The translations under genes were made by a program, and so were the position numbers. Below are positions 40,904 to 48,710 of a stretch of DNA of 64,000 nucleotides, piece by piece (the stretch's first letter is position 1; each line of letters starts with the position of its first letter). The notes beneath the pieces are model-generated. The model ran no database searches and was not told where the DNA came from. It saw nothing but the letters and a program-made list of their open reading frames with translations. Source of the DNA: an uncultured Oscillospiraceae bacterium. GTDB lineage: Bacteria > Bacillota > Clostridia > Oscillospirales > Oscillospiraceae. The stretch lies in the NCBI GenBank assembly GCA_910585265.1, contig CAJUCA010000007.1, forward strand, positions 1 to 64,000, given 5' to 3'.

Positions 40904-42103
40904 ATGAGCGTTTTCACTGAAAGCATCAGCGCATGGGTGTCCGGCATCTCTATCAACTCCGTCATTATGATGATCATGATGATCTTCATGCTGGTGGGCG
41001 CGATTGATAAGATCATGGGCAACAAGTTCGGCTACGGCGAGGAGTTCGAGAACGGCTTCAACGCCATCGGCCCTCTGGCCCTGTCCATGGCCGGCGTCGT
41101 GGCCGCCGCCCCCGTGCTGGCTAAGATCCTCGGCCCGGTTCTGACCCCGATTTACTCCGCCATCGGCGCGGACCCCGCCATGTTCGCCACCACCATCCTG
41201 GCCTGCGACATGGGCGGCTACCCCCTGGCCATGGAACTGGCGAAGACGCCCGCCCTGGGTAACTTCGCCGGCCTGATCCTGGGCACCATGATGGGCCCCA
41301 CCATCGTGTTCACCATCCCCGTGGCCCTGGGCATCATCTCCAAGGAAGACCGCTCCTACCTGGGCGCGGGCGTCCTGGCCGGCCTGATCACCGTCCCCAT
41401 CGGCTGCATTGTGGGCGGCCTGGCCATGAACATGACCGAGTTCAAGATGGATATCTTCACCATCCTCATCAACCTGGTGCCCGTCATTGTTATCGCGGGC
41501 CTCATCGTCATCGGCCTGTGGTTCGCCCCCGCCGGGATGATCAAGGGCTTCAACGTGTTCGGCACCGGCGTCACCATCGTCATCACCGCCTTTACCGCCA
41601 TCGCCGTGTTCGAGCAGATCACCGGCATCAAGTTCCCCCTGTTCGACGTGATGGCCACCCCCGACGCAGTCACCGGCAAGACTCCCCTGGACGATGGCCT
41701 TCTGGTCTGCGGCCAGATCGGCATCGTGCTGATCGGTGCCTTCCCCATGGTGAAGTGGATCACCAAGACCTTCGGCGGCGCGCTGGGCAAGCTGGGCGGC
41801 GCGCTGGGCATGGACGAGAAGGGCTCCGCCGGCCTGGTGGCTACCCTGGCCAACAACATCGCCATGTTCAACATCATGGGCGAGATGAACCCCAAGGGCA
41901 AGCTGCTGAACGTGGCCTTCGCCGTGTCAGCCGCTTTCGTGTTCGGCGACCACCTGGGCTTCACCGCCGGCAACGAGCCGGAGATGATCTTCCCCGTGAT
42001 CCTGGGCAAGCTGGTGGCTGGTATCACCGCCGTCATTCTGGCCTACATCCTGGCTCCCAAGCTGCTGGCTAAGATCGACGCCGCCACTGGCAAGGCCGCT
42101 TAA
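40904..42103 (+). CDS. eutH: EutH, ethanolamine transporter
   Basis: A 399-residue membrane protein with about ten to eleven hydrophobic segments, beginning INSVIMMIMMIFMLVGAIDK. Family stretches include FENGFNAIGPLALSMAGVV, ACDMGGYPLAMELAK and FVFGDHLGFTAGNEPEMI. It admits ethanolamine at low external concentration or low pH. AGAGGAGG precedes the ATG. A GC-rich hairpin (42117-42165 region) without a T-run follows, so eutQ is probably still transcribed. Confidence 0.95.
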   Translation: MSVFTESISAWVSGISINSVIMMIMMIFMLVGAIDKIMGNKFGYGEEFENGFNAIGPLALSMAGVVAAAPVLAKILGPVLTPIYSAIGADPAMFATTILACDMGGYPLAMELAKTPALGNFAGLILGTMMGPTIVFTIPVALGIISKEDRSYLGAGVLAGLITVPIGCIVGGLAMNMTEFKMDIFTILINLVPVIVIAGLIVIGLWFAPAGMIKGFNVFGTGVTIVITAFTAIAVFEQITGIKFPLFDVMATPDAVTGKTPLDDGLLVCGQIGIVLIGAFPMVKWITKTFGGALGKLGGALGMDEKGSAGLVATLANNIAMFNIMGEMNPKGKLLNVAFAVSAAFVFGDHLGFTAGNEPEMIFPVILGKLVAGITAVILAYILAPKLLAKIDAATGKAA

Positions 42104-42234
42104 CCAACCCCCTTCCCGCGCCCGCCCGGGACCTCCCCGGCGGGCGCGGACGACAGCGAGAACCGCCGCCGTCCCTGTCCCCTCCCCGCCGGGCGGGGGG
42201 CCGGGCCGCGGCAGAGAAAGGTCAGGTGTGAACT

Positions 42235-42675
42235 ATGAACGTCAGCGAACAGCTGATCCGTGAAATTGTCACCAAGGTGCTCCAGGAGGCGGGCGGCATC
42301 ACCGCCCCCCAGATGGAGCGTCAGGTGGACCCCAGCGGCATCATCGGCATCAAGACCAGCACCGTCCCCCTCCAGCCCTTCGAGGGCCGGAACGACGTGC
42401 TGCTGAACGATGTGACCACCCTGGAGGAGGCCCCCCGCATGGGCTGCGGCGTCATGGAGCTGAAGGACGCCGCCAGCTTCGAGTGGACCCTCACCTACGA
42501 CGAGTACGACATCGTGCTGGAGGGCACCCTGGAGATCGAGATCGACGGGCGGATCGTCAGCGGCGGCCCCGGGGACATCATCTACATCCCCAAGGGCAGC
42601 CACATCCACTTCCAGACCCCCAGCTACGCCAAGTACGTCTACACCGTCTATCCCGCCAACTGGCAGGAGGGCTGA
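42235..42675 (+). CDS. eutQ: EutQ, cupin protein with reported acetate kinase activity
   Basis: A 146-residue single-cupin protein. The N-terminus (NVSEQLIREIVTKVLQEAGG) is an encapsulation-type helix. The cupin part shows DIVLEGTLEIEIDGRIVSGG and GDIIYIPKGSHIHFQTP. EutQ of Salmonella was reported to act as an acetate kinase; that activity is inferred here. Length is shorter than enterobacterial EutQ (about 233) but normal for Firmicutes. It is the last gene of the operon; a stem with GGCGGC arms follows at 42734-42770. Confidence 0.9.
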   Translation: MNVSEQLIREIVTKVLQEAGGITAPQMERQVDPSGIIGIKTSTVPLQPFEGRNDVLLNDVTTLEEAPRMGCGVMELKDAASFEWTLTYDEYDIVLEGTLEIEIDGRIVSGGPGDIIYIPKGSHIHFQTPSYAKYVYTVYPANWQEG

Positions 42676-42782
42676 CCCCGCTCCGGGCGGATCCCCCTCC
42701 CGCGCAGCCGGCCCCAGACAAAACTTCCAACACACGGGGCGGCGGGCTTTTCCCTGCCGCCCCGTCCTGATGAAAGGTGTTT

Positions 42783-44600
42783 ATGACTATGATGAAAAAG
42801 TACAAGCGGCTCGGTTCTATCCTTCTGGCCCTGGTGCTGGCCCTGTCCCTGGCGGTCCCCGCCTTCGCCTCCACCTACACGGTGAAGAAGGGCGACTCCC
42901 TGTGGAGCATCTCCAAGCAGCAGCTTGGCAGCGGTGCCCGCTGGCGCGAGATCTACGAGGCCAACAAGGACGTGATCAAGAATCCCAACCGGATCTACGT
43001 GGGCCAGGTGCTCCAGATCCCCGGCACCGAGCCCGCGCCGGAGCCTACCCCGGAGCCCACGCCCGAACCCACTCCGGAGCCCACCCCCGAGCCGACCCCT
43101 GAGCCCACTCCGGAACCCACCCCCGAACCCACTGGCGGGGCGGCCCACGTCCAGCGCGACGACTGGGACCCCTTCGTGAAGCAGGCCGTCAACGACTTTA
43201 TGGACGCCTACGGCAAGACCTCCGCCAGCTATGTGGAGGGCGGCTCCTACGTGGTGTTTGACTTCGACAACACCTGCTCCATCTTCGACGTGGAGGAGCA
43301 GCTTGCCATCCACCAGCTCAAGACCATGACCTTCGCCATCACCCCGGAGAAGCTGCCCGACGTGCTGGCCACCGGAATCGGCCAGGAGGAGGGCGGCATG
43401 GACAAGGATCTCACCGACCTGGGCTACGGCAAGGGCTCCTACAACGACTGGATCGCCGACATCACCGCCGCCTACACCTATCTTTACAAGGAGTACGGCC
43501 CCTTCACCGCCAAGGGCCTGGACGCGGACGCCCAGGCCAAGATCCAGGCCGATCCCCAGTGGCTGGAGTTCGCCACCAAGATGCGGGCCATGTACAGCCT
43601 GGTGGGGGACAACGAGTCCGTCTCCGTGTCCTACCCCTGGGTGCTCTACTGGTTCACCGGCATGACCGAGCAGGAGGTCTACGACCTGGCCCTGGCCTCC
43701 CACAAGTACTACACCACCGTGGAGACCAGCAAGGAGACCTGGACCACCCCCGAGGACATTGAGTCCAAGGCGGGCGTGGTGTCCTATGACTGGAACTCCG
43801 GCACCACCGTGTCCGAGAATATCAAGGAGCTGTGGAAGACCCTGGCTGAAAACGGCATCGACGTGTGGGTGTGCTCCGCCTCCGCCACCGACCCCATCCG
43901 GGCCGCTGTGGACGCCTGGGGCCTCCATGACTATGTCACCGGCGTGCTGGCCATGACCAACAAGCTGGTGGACGGGGTGTACATCAACGAGTACGACTAC
44001 GAGACGGGCTGCGGCTGGATCAAGGACAGCGAGGGCAAGTGGCTCCGGGACACCCTGCCCATCAAGGCCCAGACCCAGGGCGTGGGCAAGGTGACCGCCA
44101 TCGTCAACGCCATCGCCCCCAAGTATAAGGGCGCGGGCCCCCTGGCCGGGTTCATGGACTCCACCGGGGACTATAACTTCTGCACCGAGTTCGCCAACCT
44201 GAAGCTGGTGATCTGCTTCAACCGGGCGGACCGCAAGGTCACCGACGGCGGCGGCGTCATCGCCGAGCTGGCCGTCTACCAGCGGGACACCCTGGGCTTC
44301 GACCTGACCAAGGCCAACGCCAACGGCGACACCCTCTACGTCCTCCAGGGCCGGGAGGAGAACGGCCTGCGGGGCCTCCGGGCCAGCGACAAGACCCTGC
44401 GCCTGGGCAAGTCCAGCGAGGAGCTGTTCCGGAACGAGGACAACCAGGCCCAGCTCCAGTACATGATCGACCACAGCATGACCACTGAGGAGATCGTCAA
44501 CCGCTTCGCCGTCAAGACCAACGCCGACGCCGAGGGCAATGACCTGGGCTTCAAGTACGGCTTCGTCACCGAGTTCGCCGGCTACCACAACATCAAGTGA
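42783..44600 (+). CDS. Secreted LysM protein with HAD phosphatase domain (candidate phosphoethanolamine/phosphocholine phosphatase)
   Basis: A 605-residue protein. A signal peptide (about 1-30, cleavage near AFAS) precedes one LysM domain (YTVKKGDSLWSISKQQ to VGQVLQIPG). A (PEPT)n wall-spanning linker follows. The last about 480 residues are a HAD-type phosphatase: motif I FDFDNTC, motif II VWVCSAS, and acidic motif IV MDSTGDYNF. The layout resembles phosphorylcholine/phosphoethanolamine phosphatases. Placed just after eutQ, it could release ethanolamine from phosphoethanolamine at the cell wall to feed EutH. That substrate is inferred. ATG 42783 follows AAAGG; a GTG at 42777 is possible. Confidence 0.82.
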   Translation: MTMMKKYKRLGSILLALVLALSLAVPAFASTYTVKKGDSLWSISKQQLGSGARWREIYEANKDVIKNPNRIYVGQVLQIPGTEPAPEPTPEPTPEPTPEPTPEPTPEPTPEPTPEPTGGAAHVQRDDWDPFVKQAVNDFMDAYGKTSASYVEGGSYVVFDFDNTCSIFDVEEQLAIHQLKTMTFAITPEKLPDVLATGIGQEEGGMDKDLTDLGYGKGSYNDWIADITAAYTYLYKEYGPFTAKGLDADAQAKIQADPQWLEFATKMRAMYSLVGDNESVSVSYPWVLYWFTGMTEQEVYDLALASHKYYTTVETSKETWTTPEDIESKAGVVSYDWNSGTTVSENIKELWKTLAENGIDVWVCSASATDPIRAAVDAWGLHDYVTGVLAMTNKLVDGVYINEYDYETGCGWIKDSEGKWLRDTLPIKAQTQGVGKVTAIVNAIAPKYKGAGPLAGFMDSTGDYNFCTEFANLKLVICFNRADRKVTDGGGVIAELAVYQRDTLGFDLTKANANGDTLYVLQGREENGLRGLRASDKTLRLGKSSEELFRNEDNQAQLQYMIDHSMTTEEIVNRFAVKTNADAEGNDLGFKYGFVTEFAGYHNIK

Positions 44601-44617
44601 CCTTCCCCCTTCCCAGT

Positions 44618-44646
44618 CCTCCGCCGCCCTTCCCGGGCGGCGGAGG
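44618..44646 (+). terminator. Strong hairpin after LysM/HAD gene
   Basis: Perfect 12-base arms CCTCCGCCGCCC/GGGCGGCGGAGG enclose a 5-base loop. There is no T-run, but it lies 18 bases past the stop, where a terminator is expected. Confidence 0.6.
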
Positions 44647-44696
44647 GCGGGAGGGGACTATCCCCGGAATTTCCCGGGCAAGGAAACGGATTGCCC

Positions 44697-44725
44697 TTGA
44701 CAACCGGGCCTGCCTTCCTTATAAT
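44697..44725 (+). promoter_or_regulatory. Promoter of cobalamin riboswitch unit
   Basis: Consensus TTGACA and TATAAT are separated by 17 bases, just upstream of the riboswitch. Confidence 0.8.
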
Positions 44726-44740
44726 AAAAGAGCAAGGCCG

Positions 44741-44925
44741 AAAAGTGAATAGGTGGTATGTGGGTGCGCCCGCCCGGGCGCGCAAGAGGGAAGCGGGTGA
44801 GAATCCCGCGCAATGCCGTTGCTGTGTTAGCGGAGTGTTTTCCAACTACGTCACTGGGGAATTTCCCTGGGAAGGCCGGAAAACGCGCTTGACGCTTCAG
44901 CCAGAATACCTGCCCGCATATGACG
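44741..44925 (+). ncRNA. Cobalamin (B12) riboswitch
   Basis: The conserved core AGGGAAGCGGGTGAGAATCC is followed by CACTGGG, CCTGGGAAGGC and the B12 box CAGCCAGAATACCTGCC, in the order and spacing of the cobalamin riboswitch class. It precedes a terminator and the DUF4430/ECF genes, so binding of B12 should lower uptake gene expression. Confidence 0.92.
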
Positions 44926-44989
44926 CACGAATGTCCTCCCCGTGCATTGGGAGGGTGCAGATGCCCCGCTGTCCGGCAGCGGGTTGTTG

Positions 44990-45018
44990 GCTGTGCCCTC
45001 TCTGGGGCGCAGCTTTTT
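44990..45018 (+). terminator. Riboswitch-linked terminator
   Basis: Arms GCTGTGCCC/GGGCGCAGC (one G-U) are followed by five T, 65 bases after the riboswitch. It is the likely expression platform. The 315 bases between it and the next start codon are GC-rich and hold no gene I can support. Confidence 0.7.
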
Positions 45019-45333
45019 GCTTTCCCCTGGCCTTCCACCCCCTTTCGCGCTGGGCCGCCCTCACTTGCGGCGCAGCTCTATGACCTGCCGGGGCCCGTGT
45101 CTGCCAGCACGGACCGCCCCGGACCGCTCCACCACCCCGCGCTCCCGGCCGCAGATGGATGCGGGACGAGGGCTGTGCTTCCCGGGAAGCTCTGCATATG
45201 GGAACGGCCACGGCGCAGCGGCCCTCCCCGTATGTACCACTTCAGCGAGCCGCCGCCATGCGTCCGGCTGTCCGCCCCCTCCGGCGGACAGCCGGGCGAT
45301 GCCCGCCGGTTCTATCAGAAAGGTTGTCTGTCC

Positions 45334-45729
45334 ATGAAAAAGAATACCAAGCTCATCCTCGCGGTAGCGGCTGTGGCGGCCCTCATCGCCATCCTGCTGG
45401 GCGTCTGGTTCGCCACCCGCCCGGAGACCACCCAGGGCGCGAAAACCATTACCGTGGAGGTCGTCCACAAGGACGGCTCCACCAAAACCTTCACCTGCCA
45501 CACCAACGAGGAGTATCTCGGCCCGGTGCTGGACGCGGAGAACATCGCCCAGGGCGAGGAAGGCCCCTACGGGCTTTACATCAAGTTCGCCGACGGCGAG
45601 AAGGCGGTCTATGAGGAGGACGGGGCCTTCTGGGCGTTGAAGCAGGACGGGGAGGACACCCCCGCCAGCGCGGACCAGACCCCCATCCAGGACGGCGATG
45701 CCTTCTCCCTGGTCTACACCGTTGCTTAA
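45334..45729 (+). CDS. DUF4430 protein, probable corrinoid-binding partner of ECF transporter
   Basis: A 131-residue exported protein. One N-terminal hydrophobic segment (LILAVAAVAALIAILLGVWF) acts as signal or anchor. The rest is a DUF4430 domain, related to the C-terminal part of transcobalamin: TITVEVVHKDGSTKTFTCHT and AVYEEDGAFWALKQDG. DUF4430 proteins often accompany B12 transport genes. AAAGG precedes the ATG. The frame upstream stays open to 44920 but has no real start. It overlaps the ECF S gene and is under the cobalamin riboswitch. Confidence 0.85.
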   Translation: MKKNTKLILAVAAVAALIAILLGVWFATRPETTQGAKTITVEVVHKDGSTKTFTCHTNEEYLGPVLDAENIAQGEEGPYGLYIKFADGEKAVYEEDGAFWALKQDGEDTPASADQTPIQDGDAFSLVYTVA

Positions 45730-46276
45730 CCGGCCCCCCCGGCGGCTGACCCTGTCGGCGGGGGAAGTCACCCTGTTCGGCGTGCTGGGGGCCGCCACCT
45801 TCGCCGCCAAGGTGGCGATGGCGGGCTTGCCCAACGTGGAGCCCACCTCCCTGCTGGTGATGCTGTTCGCCGTCACCTTCGGCTGGAAGGCGGTATTCCC
45901 CATCTACGTCTATGTGTCCATGGAGTTCTTCCTCTACGGCATCCAGCTCTACTCCATCAGCTACCTCTATATCTGGCTGGTGCTGGCCGCCGCCGCGTGG
46001 CTGCTGCGGGGGATGACCCATCCGGTGGGCTGGGCCCTGCTTTCCGGGGTGTTCGGGCTGCTGTTCGGCCTGCTGTGCGCCCCGGTGTGCCTGTTCACCG
46101 CAGGGCTTCACGGGGCCATCGTCTGGTGGATCAACGGCATCCCCTTCGACGTGATCCACTGCGCCGGCAACTTCGGCATCGCCCTGGTGCTGTTCTGCCC
46201 TCTGCGGCGTCTGCTGGAGCGGCTTTACCAGGGGATGCAGGCCCGGCGGGGCGGCTATCCCCCCCTGCCCCCCTGA
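45698..46276 (+). CDS. ECF transporter S component, probable cobalamin/precursor uptake
   Basis: A 192-residue membrane protein with about six hydrophobic segments (for example VTLFGVLGAATFAAKVAMAG, LYIWLVLAAAAWLL, ALLSGVFGLLFGLLCAPV). It has the size and topology of an energy-coupling-factor substrate-binding component. Specificity for cobalamin is inferred from the riboswitch and the DUF4430 partner. The start is uncertain: the ATG at 45698 has AGGA upstream and overlaps the previous gene by 32 bases, and a TTG at 45722 is the alternative. No EcfA/EcfT genes are here, so shared ones elsewhere are expected. Confidence 0.85.
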   Translation: MPSPWSTPLLNRPPRRLTLSAGEVTLFGVLGAATFAAKVAMAGLPNVEPTSLLVMLFAVTFGWKAVFPIYVYVSMEFFLYGIQLYSISYLYIWLVLAAAAWLLRGMTHPVGWALLSGVFGLLFGLLCAPVCLFTAGLHGAIVWWINGIPFDVIHCAGNFGIALVLFCPLRRLLERLYQGMQARRGGYPPLPP

Positions 46277-46285
46277 GCCAGCCCC

Positions 46286-46317
46286 AAGGCCCCGCGGCCC
46301 CGCCGCGGGGCCTTATT
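46286..46317 (+). terminator. Terminator of B12 uptake unit
   Basis: Perfect 12-base arms AAGGCCCCGCGG/CCGCGGGGCCTT have a 5-base loop. The tail is short in T. Confidence 0.65.
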
Positions 46318-46469
46318 CCATCCCCTTCTCCCCCTGGGCCGGAATTATGTCAAGCGAATTCGTACTTTTGCATGATAAAGAACTTCGATTGCGGATTTTC
46401 CATTTTCCCCCATATCTCCGGGAACCCTTGGGGCTTCCACCCTCCGCCTGTTGAAAACTGTGTGGAAGT

Positions 46470-46478
46470 TGTGGATAA
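46470..46478 (-). other. DnaA-box-like site in intergenic region
   Basis: TTATCCACA on the minus strand matches the DnaA box exactly, with a near-copy CTTCCACACAG ten bases away. The 350 bases around it (46277-46628) hold no gene I can support and no further exact box that I saw. Confidence 0.35.
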
Positions 46479-46628
46479 CTTTCCGTATCTGCATGGCTAT
46501 GCAGTGTTATGGAAACCGATCCCCGCCCGCCCTCGGCTCCGGAACCCCTTGAAACTCCGTCCCCCGCCCTGCCCCGGCCCCCTGCCCCGGCCCGTGGAAT
46601 TCGGGGGCCTATACGGAGCGTATAACCC

Positions 46629-46657
46629 TTGACGGAACCGGGGCGGCATGGTACACT
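46629..46657 (+). promoter_or_regulatory. Promoter of fhs
   Basis: TTGACG and TACACT lie 17 bases apart, directly before the ZTP riboswitch. Confidence 0.7.
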
Positions 46658-46663
46658 ATTCTT

Positions 46664-46763
46664 GCTGTATGACTGACGGAAGTGGAGCACCACATGAAGT
46701 ACAGCGGCGCGATTGCGTCTGACTGCCGACCGTCTGGGCGCGCTGAATTGACTCGGTGCGCCC
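46664..46763 (+). ncRNA. ZTP (ZMP/ZTP, pfl) riboswitch with terminator
   Basis: The leader reads TATGACTGACGGAAGTGGAG, then CACCACATGAAG, and 3' TGCCGACCGTCTGGGC. These are the conserved parts of the pfl motif that senses the purine intermediate ZMP. The terminal GGGCGC can also pair with GCGCCC at 46758-46763, followed by ATTTTC, a likely terminator. Control of fhs by this riboswitch is well known in Clostridia. Confidence 0.82.
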
Positions 46764-46803
46764 ATTTTCATATGGGCGCGCCCAATCAAAGGAGGATATC
46801 AAG

Positions 46804-48468
46804 ATGAAAACCGACATCGAAATCGCCCAGAGCGCGGCTATGCTCCCCATCGCCCAGGTGGCGGAAAAGGCCGGCATCGACGTGGGCCTGCTGGAGCACT
46901 ACGGCCGGGTGAAGGCCAAGATCGACATCGGCCCCCTGCGGGACAGGCCCCGGAAGGGCAAGCTGATCCTGGTCACCGCCATCAACCCCACCCCCGCCGG
47001 GGAGGGCAAAACCACCACCAGCGTGGGCCTGGCGGACGCCCTGTCCAGGCTGGACAAGAACGTCCTGCTCTGCCTGCGGGAGCCTTCCCTGGGCCCCGTG
47101 TTCGGCGTGAAGGGCGGCGCGGCGGGGGGCGGGTACGCCCAGGTGGTGCCCATGGAGGACATCAACCTCCACTTCACCGGGGACTTCCACGCCATCGGCG
47201 CGGCCAACAACCTGCTGGCGGCCATGCTGGACAACCACATCCAGCAGGGGAACGCCCTGGGCATTGACGTAAAAAAGATCACCTGGCGGCGGTGCGTGGA
47301 TATGAACGACCGCCAGCTGCGAAGCATCGTGGACGGTTTAGGCGGCCGGATGCAGGGCGTCCCCCGGGAGGACGGCTTCGACATCACCGTGGCCTCCGAG
47401 ATCATGGCGGTGCTGTGCCTGGCCTCCGATCTGAAGGATCTGAAGGCGCGGCTGGCCCGGATCATCGTGGGCTACACCTATGACGACAAGCCCGTCACCG
47501 CCGCCGATCTGAAGGCCCAGGGGGCCATGGCCGCCCTGCTGAAGGACGCCATCAAGCCCAACCTGGTGCAGACCCTGGAGAACACCCCCGCCCTGGTCCA
47601 CGGCGGGCCCTTCGCCAACATCGCCCACGGCTGTAACTCCGTGTCCGCCACCGACACCGCCCTGAAGCTGGCGGACTACGTGGTCACCGAGGCGGGCTTC
47701 GGCGCGGATCTGGGGGCGGAGAAGTTCCTGGACATCAAGTGCCGCGCCGCCGGACTGGACCCCAGCGCGGTGGTGATCGTGGCCACGGTGAAGGCCCTGA
47801 AATACAACGGCGGCGTGCCCAAGGCGGAGCTGGGGGCGGAAAACCTGGAGGCCCTGGAGCGGGGCCTGCCCAACCTGCTCAAGCACGTGGAGAACATCAC
47901 CCAGGTGTACGGCCTGCCCTGCGTGGTGGCCATCAACCGCTTCTCCAACGACACCGATGCAGAACTGGCCCTGATCGCGGACAAGTGCAGGGCCCTGGGC
48001 GTGAACGTAGCCCTGTCCGAGGTGTGGGGCAAGGGCGGCGAGGGCGGCGTCCCGCTGGCGGAGGAGGTGCTCCGCCTGTGCGATCAGCCCCACCAGTTCC
48101 AGTTCGCCTATGAGCCGGACCTGCCCCTGCGGGACAAGATCGAAGCCATCGTCCGCCGCGTGTACGGCGGGGCGGGCGTGAGCTATGCCCCCGCCGCCGC
48201 CAAGGAGCTGGACCGGCTGGAGGCCATGGGCTTCGGCTCCCTCCCCGTGTGCATGGCGAAAACCCAGTATTCCCTGTCCGACGATCCCGCCAAGCTGGGC
48301 CGTCCGGAGGGCTTTGCCATCACCGTGTCCAAGGCCCGGGTGAGCGCGGGGGCGGGCTTCGTGGTGGTGCAGACCGGGGACATCATGACCATGCCGGGTC
48401 TGCCCAAGGTGCCCGCTGCCGAAAAAATTGATGTGGATGAAAACGGCGTGATCAGCGGCCTGTTCTGA
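46804..48468 (+). CDS. fhs: Formate-tetrahydrofolate ligase
   Basis: A 554-residue enzyme making 10-formyl-tetrahydrofolate from formate, ATP and tetrahydrofolate. The ATP loop is PTPAGEGKTTTSVGLADAL, followed by REPSLGPVFGVKGGAAGGGY and further on GNALGIDVKKITWRRCVDMN. Length matches the family (about 556). ATG 46804 follows AAAGGAGG, downstream of the riboswitch. Its last 80 bases are repeated after the stop (48603-48682). Confidence 0.97.
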   Translation: MKTDIEIAQSAAMLPIAQVAEKAGIDVGLLEHYGRVKAKIDIGPLRDRPRKGKLILVTAINPTPAGEGKTTTSVGLADALSRLDKNVLLCLREPSLGPVFGVKGGAAGGGYAQVVPMEDINLHFTGDFHAIGAANNLLAAMLDNHIQQGNALGIDVKKITWRRCVDMNDRQLRSIVDGLGGRMQGVPREDGFDITVASEIMAVLCLASDLKDLKARLARIIVGYTYDDKPVTAADLKAQGAMAALLKDAIKPNLVQTLENTPALVHGGPFANIAHGCNSVSATDTALKLADYVVTEAGFGADLGAEKFLDIKCRAAGLDPSAVVIVATVKALKYNGGVPKAELGAENLEALERGLPNLLKHVENITQVYGLPCVVAINRFSNDTDAELALIADKCRALGVNVALSEVWGKGGEGGVPLAEEVLRLCDQPHQFQFAYEPDLPLRDKIEAIVRRVYGGAGVSYAPAAAKELDRLEAMGFGSLPVCMAKTQYSLSDDPAKLGRPEGFAITVSKARVSAGAGFVVVQTGDIMTMPGLPKVPAAEKIDVDENGVISGLF

Positions 48469-48682
48469 GCCGGCATGGTCATGCCCGCCGCAGGTGCGGC
48501 GTCAAGCGTTTTCGCGCAGCGAAAACCTTGAAATCGGCGGAATTCACTTCCGCCGATTTGAGTGCAATCAAGGGGTCCCCGCGGGGCTTGCCCCGTGGGG
48601 TTCCATGCCGGGTCTGCCCAAGGTGCCCGCTGCGGAAAAGATCGATGTGAATGAAAACGGCGTGATCAGCGGCCTGTTCTGA
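48389..48682. repeat. Duplicated fhs 3' end flanking a palindromic element
   Basis: Bases 48389-48468, the last 26 codons of fhs, recur at 48603-48682 with about four differences. The 134 bases between contain three hairpins: GTTTTCGC/GCGAAAAC, the 11-base arms AAATCGGCGGA/TCCGCCGATTT at 48531-48559, and a GGGGTCCCCG-type stem. It resembles a REP/MITE-like element that brought along a copy of the gene end. Confidence 0.75.
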
Positions 48683-48710
48683 TCACCCACCCAGCAAAGG
48701 AGAGATCGCC

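Noticed and set aside
43030..43135. Short tandem repeat that could suggest a repeat array
   Set aside because: It encodes the (PEPT)n linker of the LysM/HAD protein; there are no spacers as in CRISPR. I saw no CRISPR array or cas gene anywhere in the window.
44920..45333. N-terminal extension of the DUF4430 frame
   Set aside because: It runs through the riboswitch terminator and leader, has no ribosome site, and the signal sequence begins at 45334.
48494..48682. A 62-codon plus-strand frame after fhs
   Set aside because: It is the palindromic element joined to the duplicated fhs end; no start signal and no independent protein.
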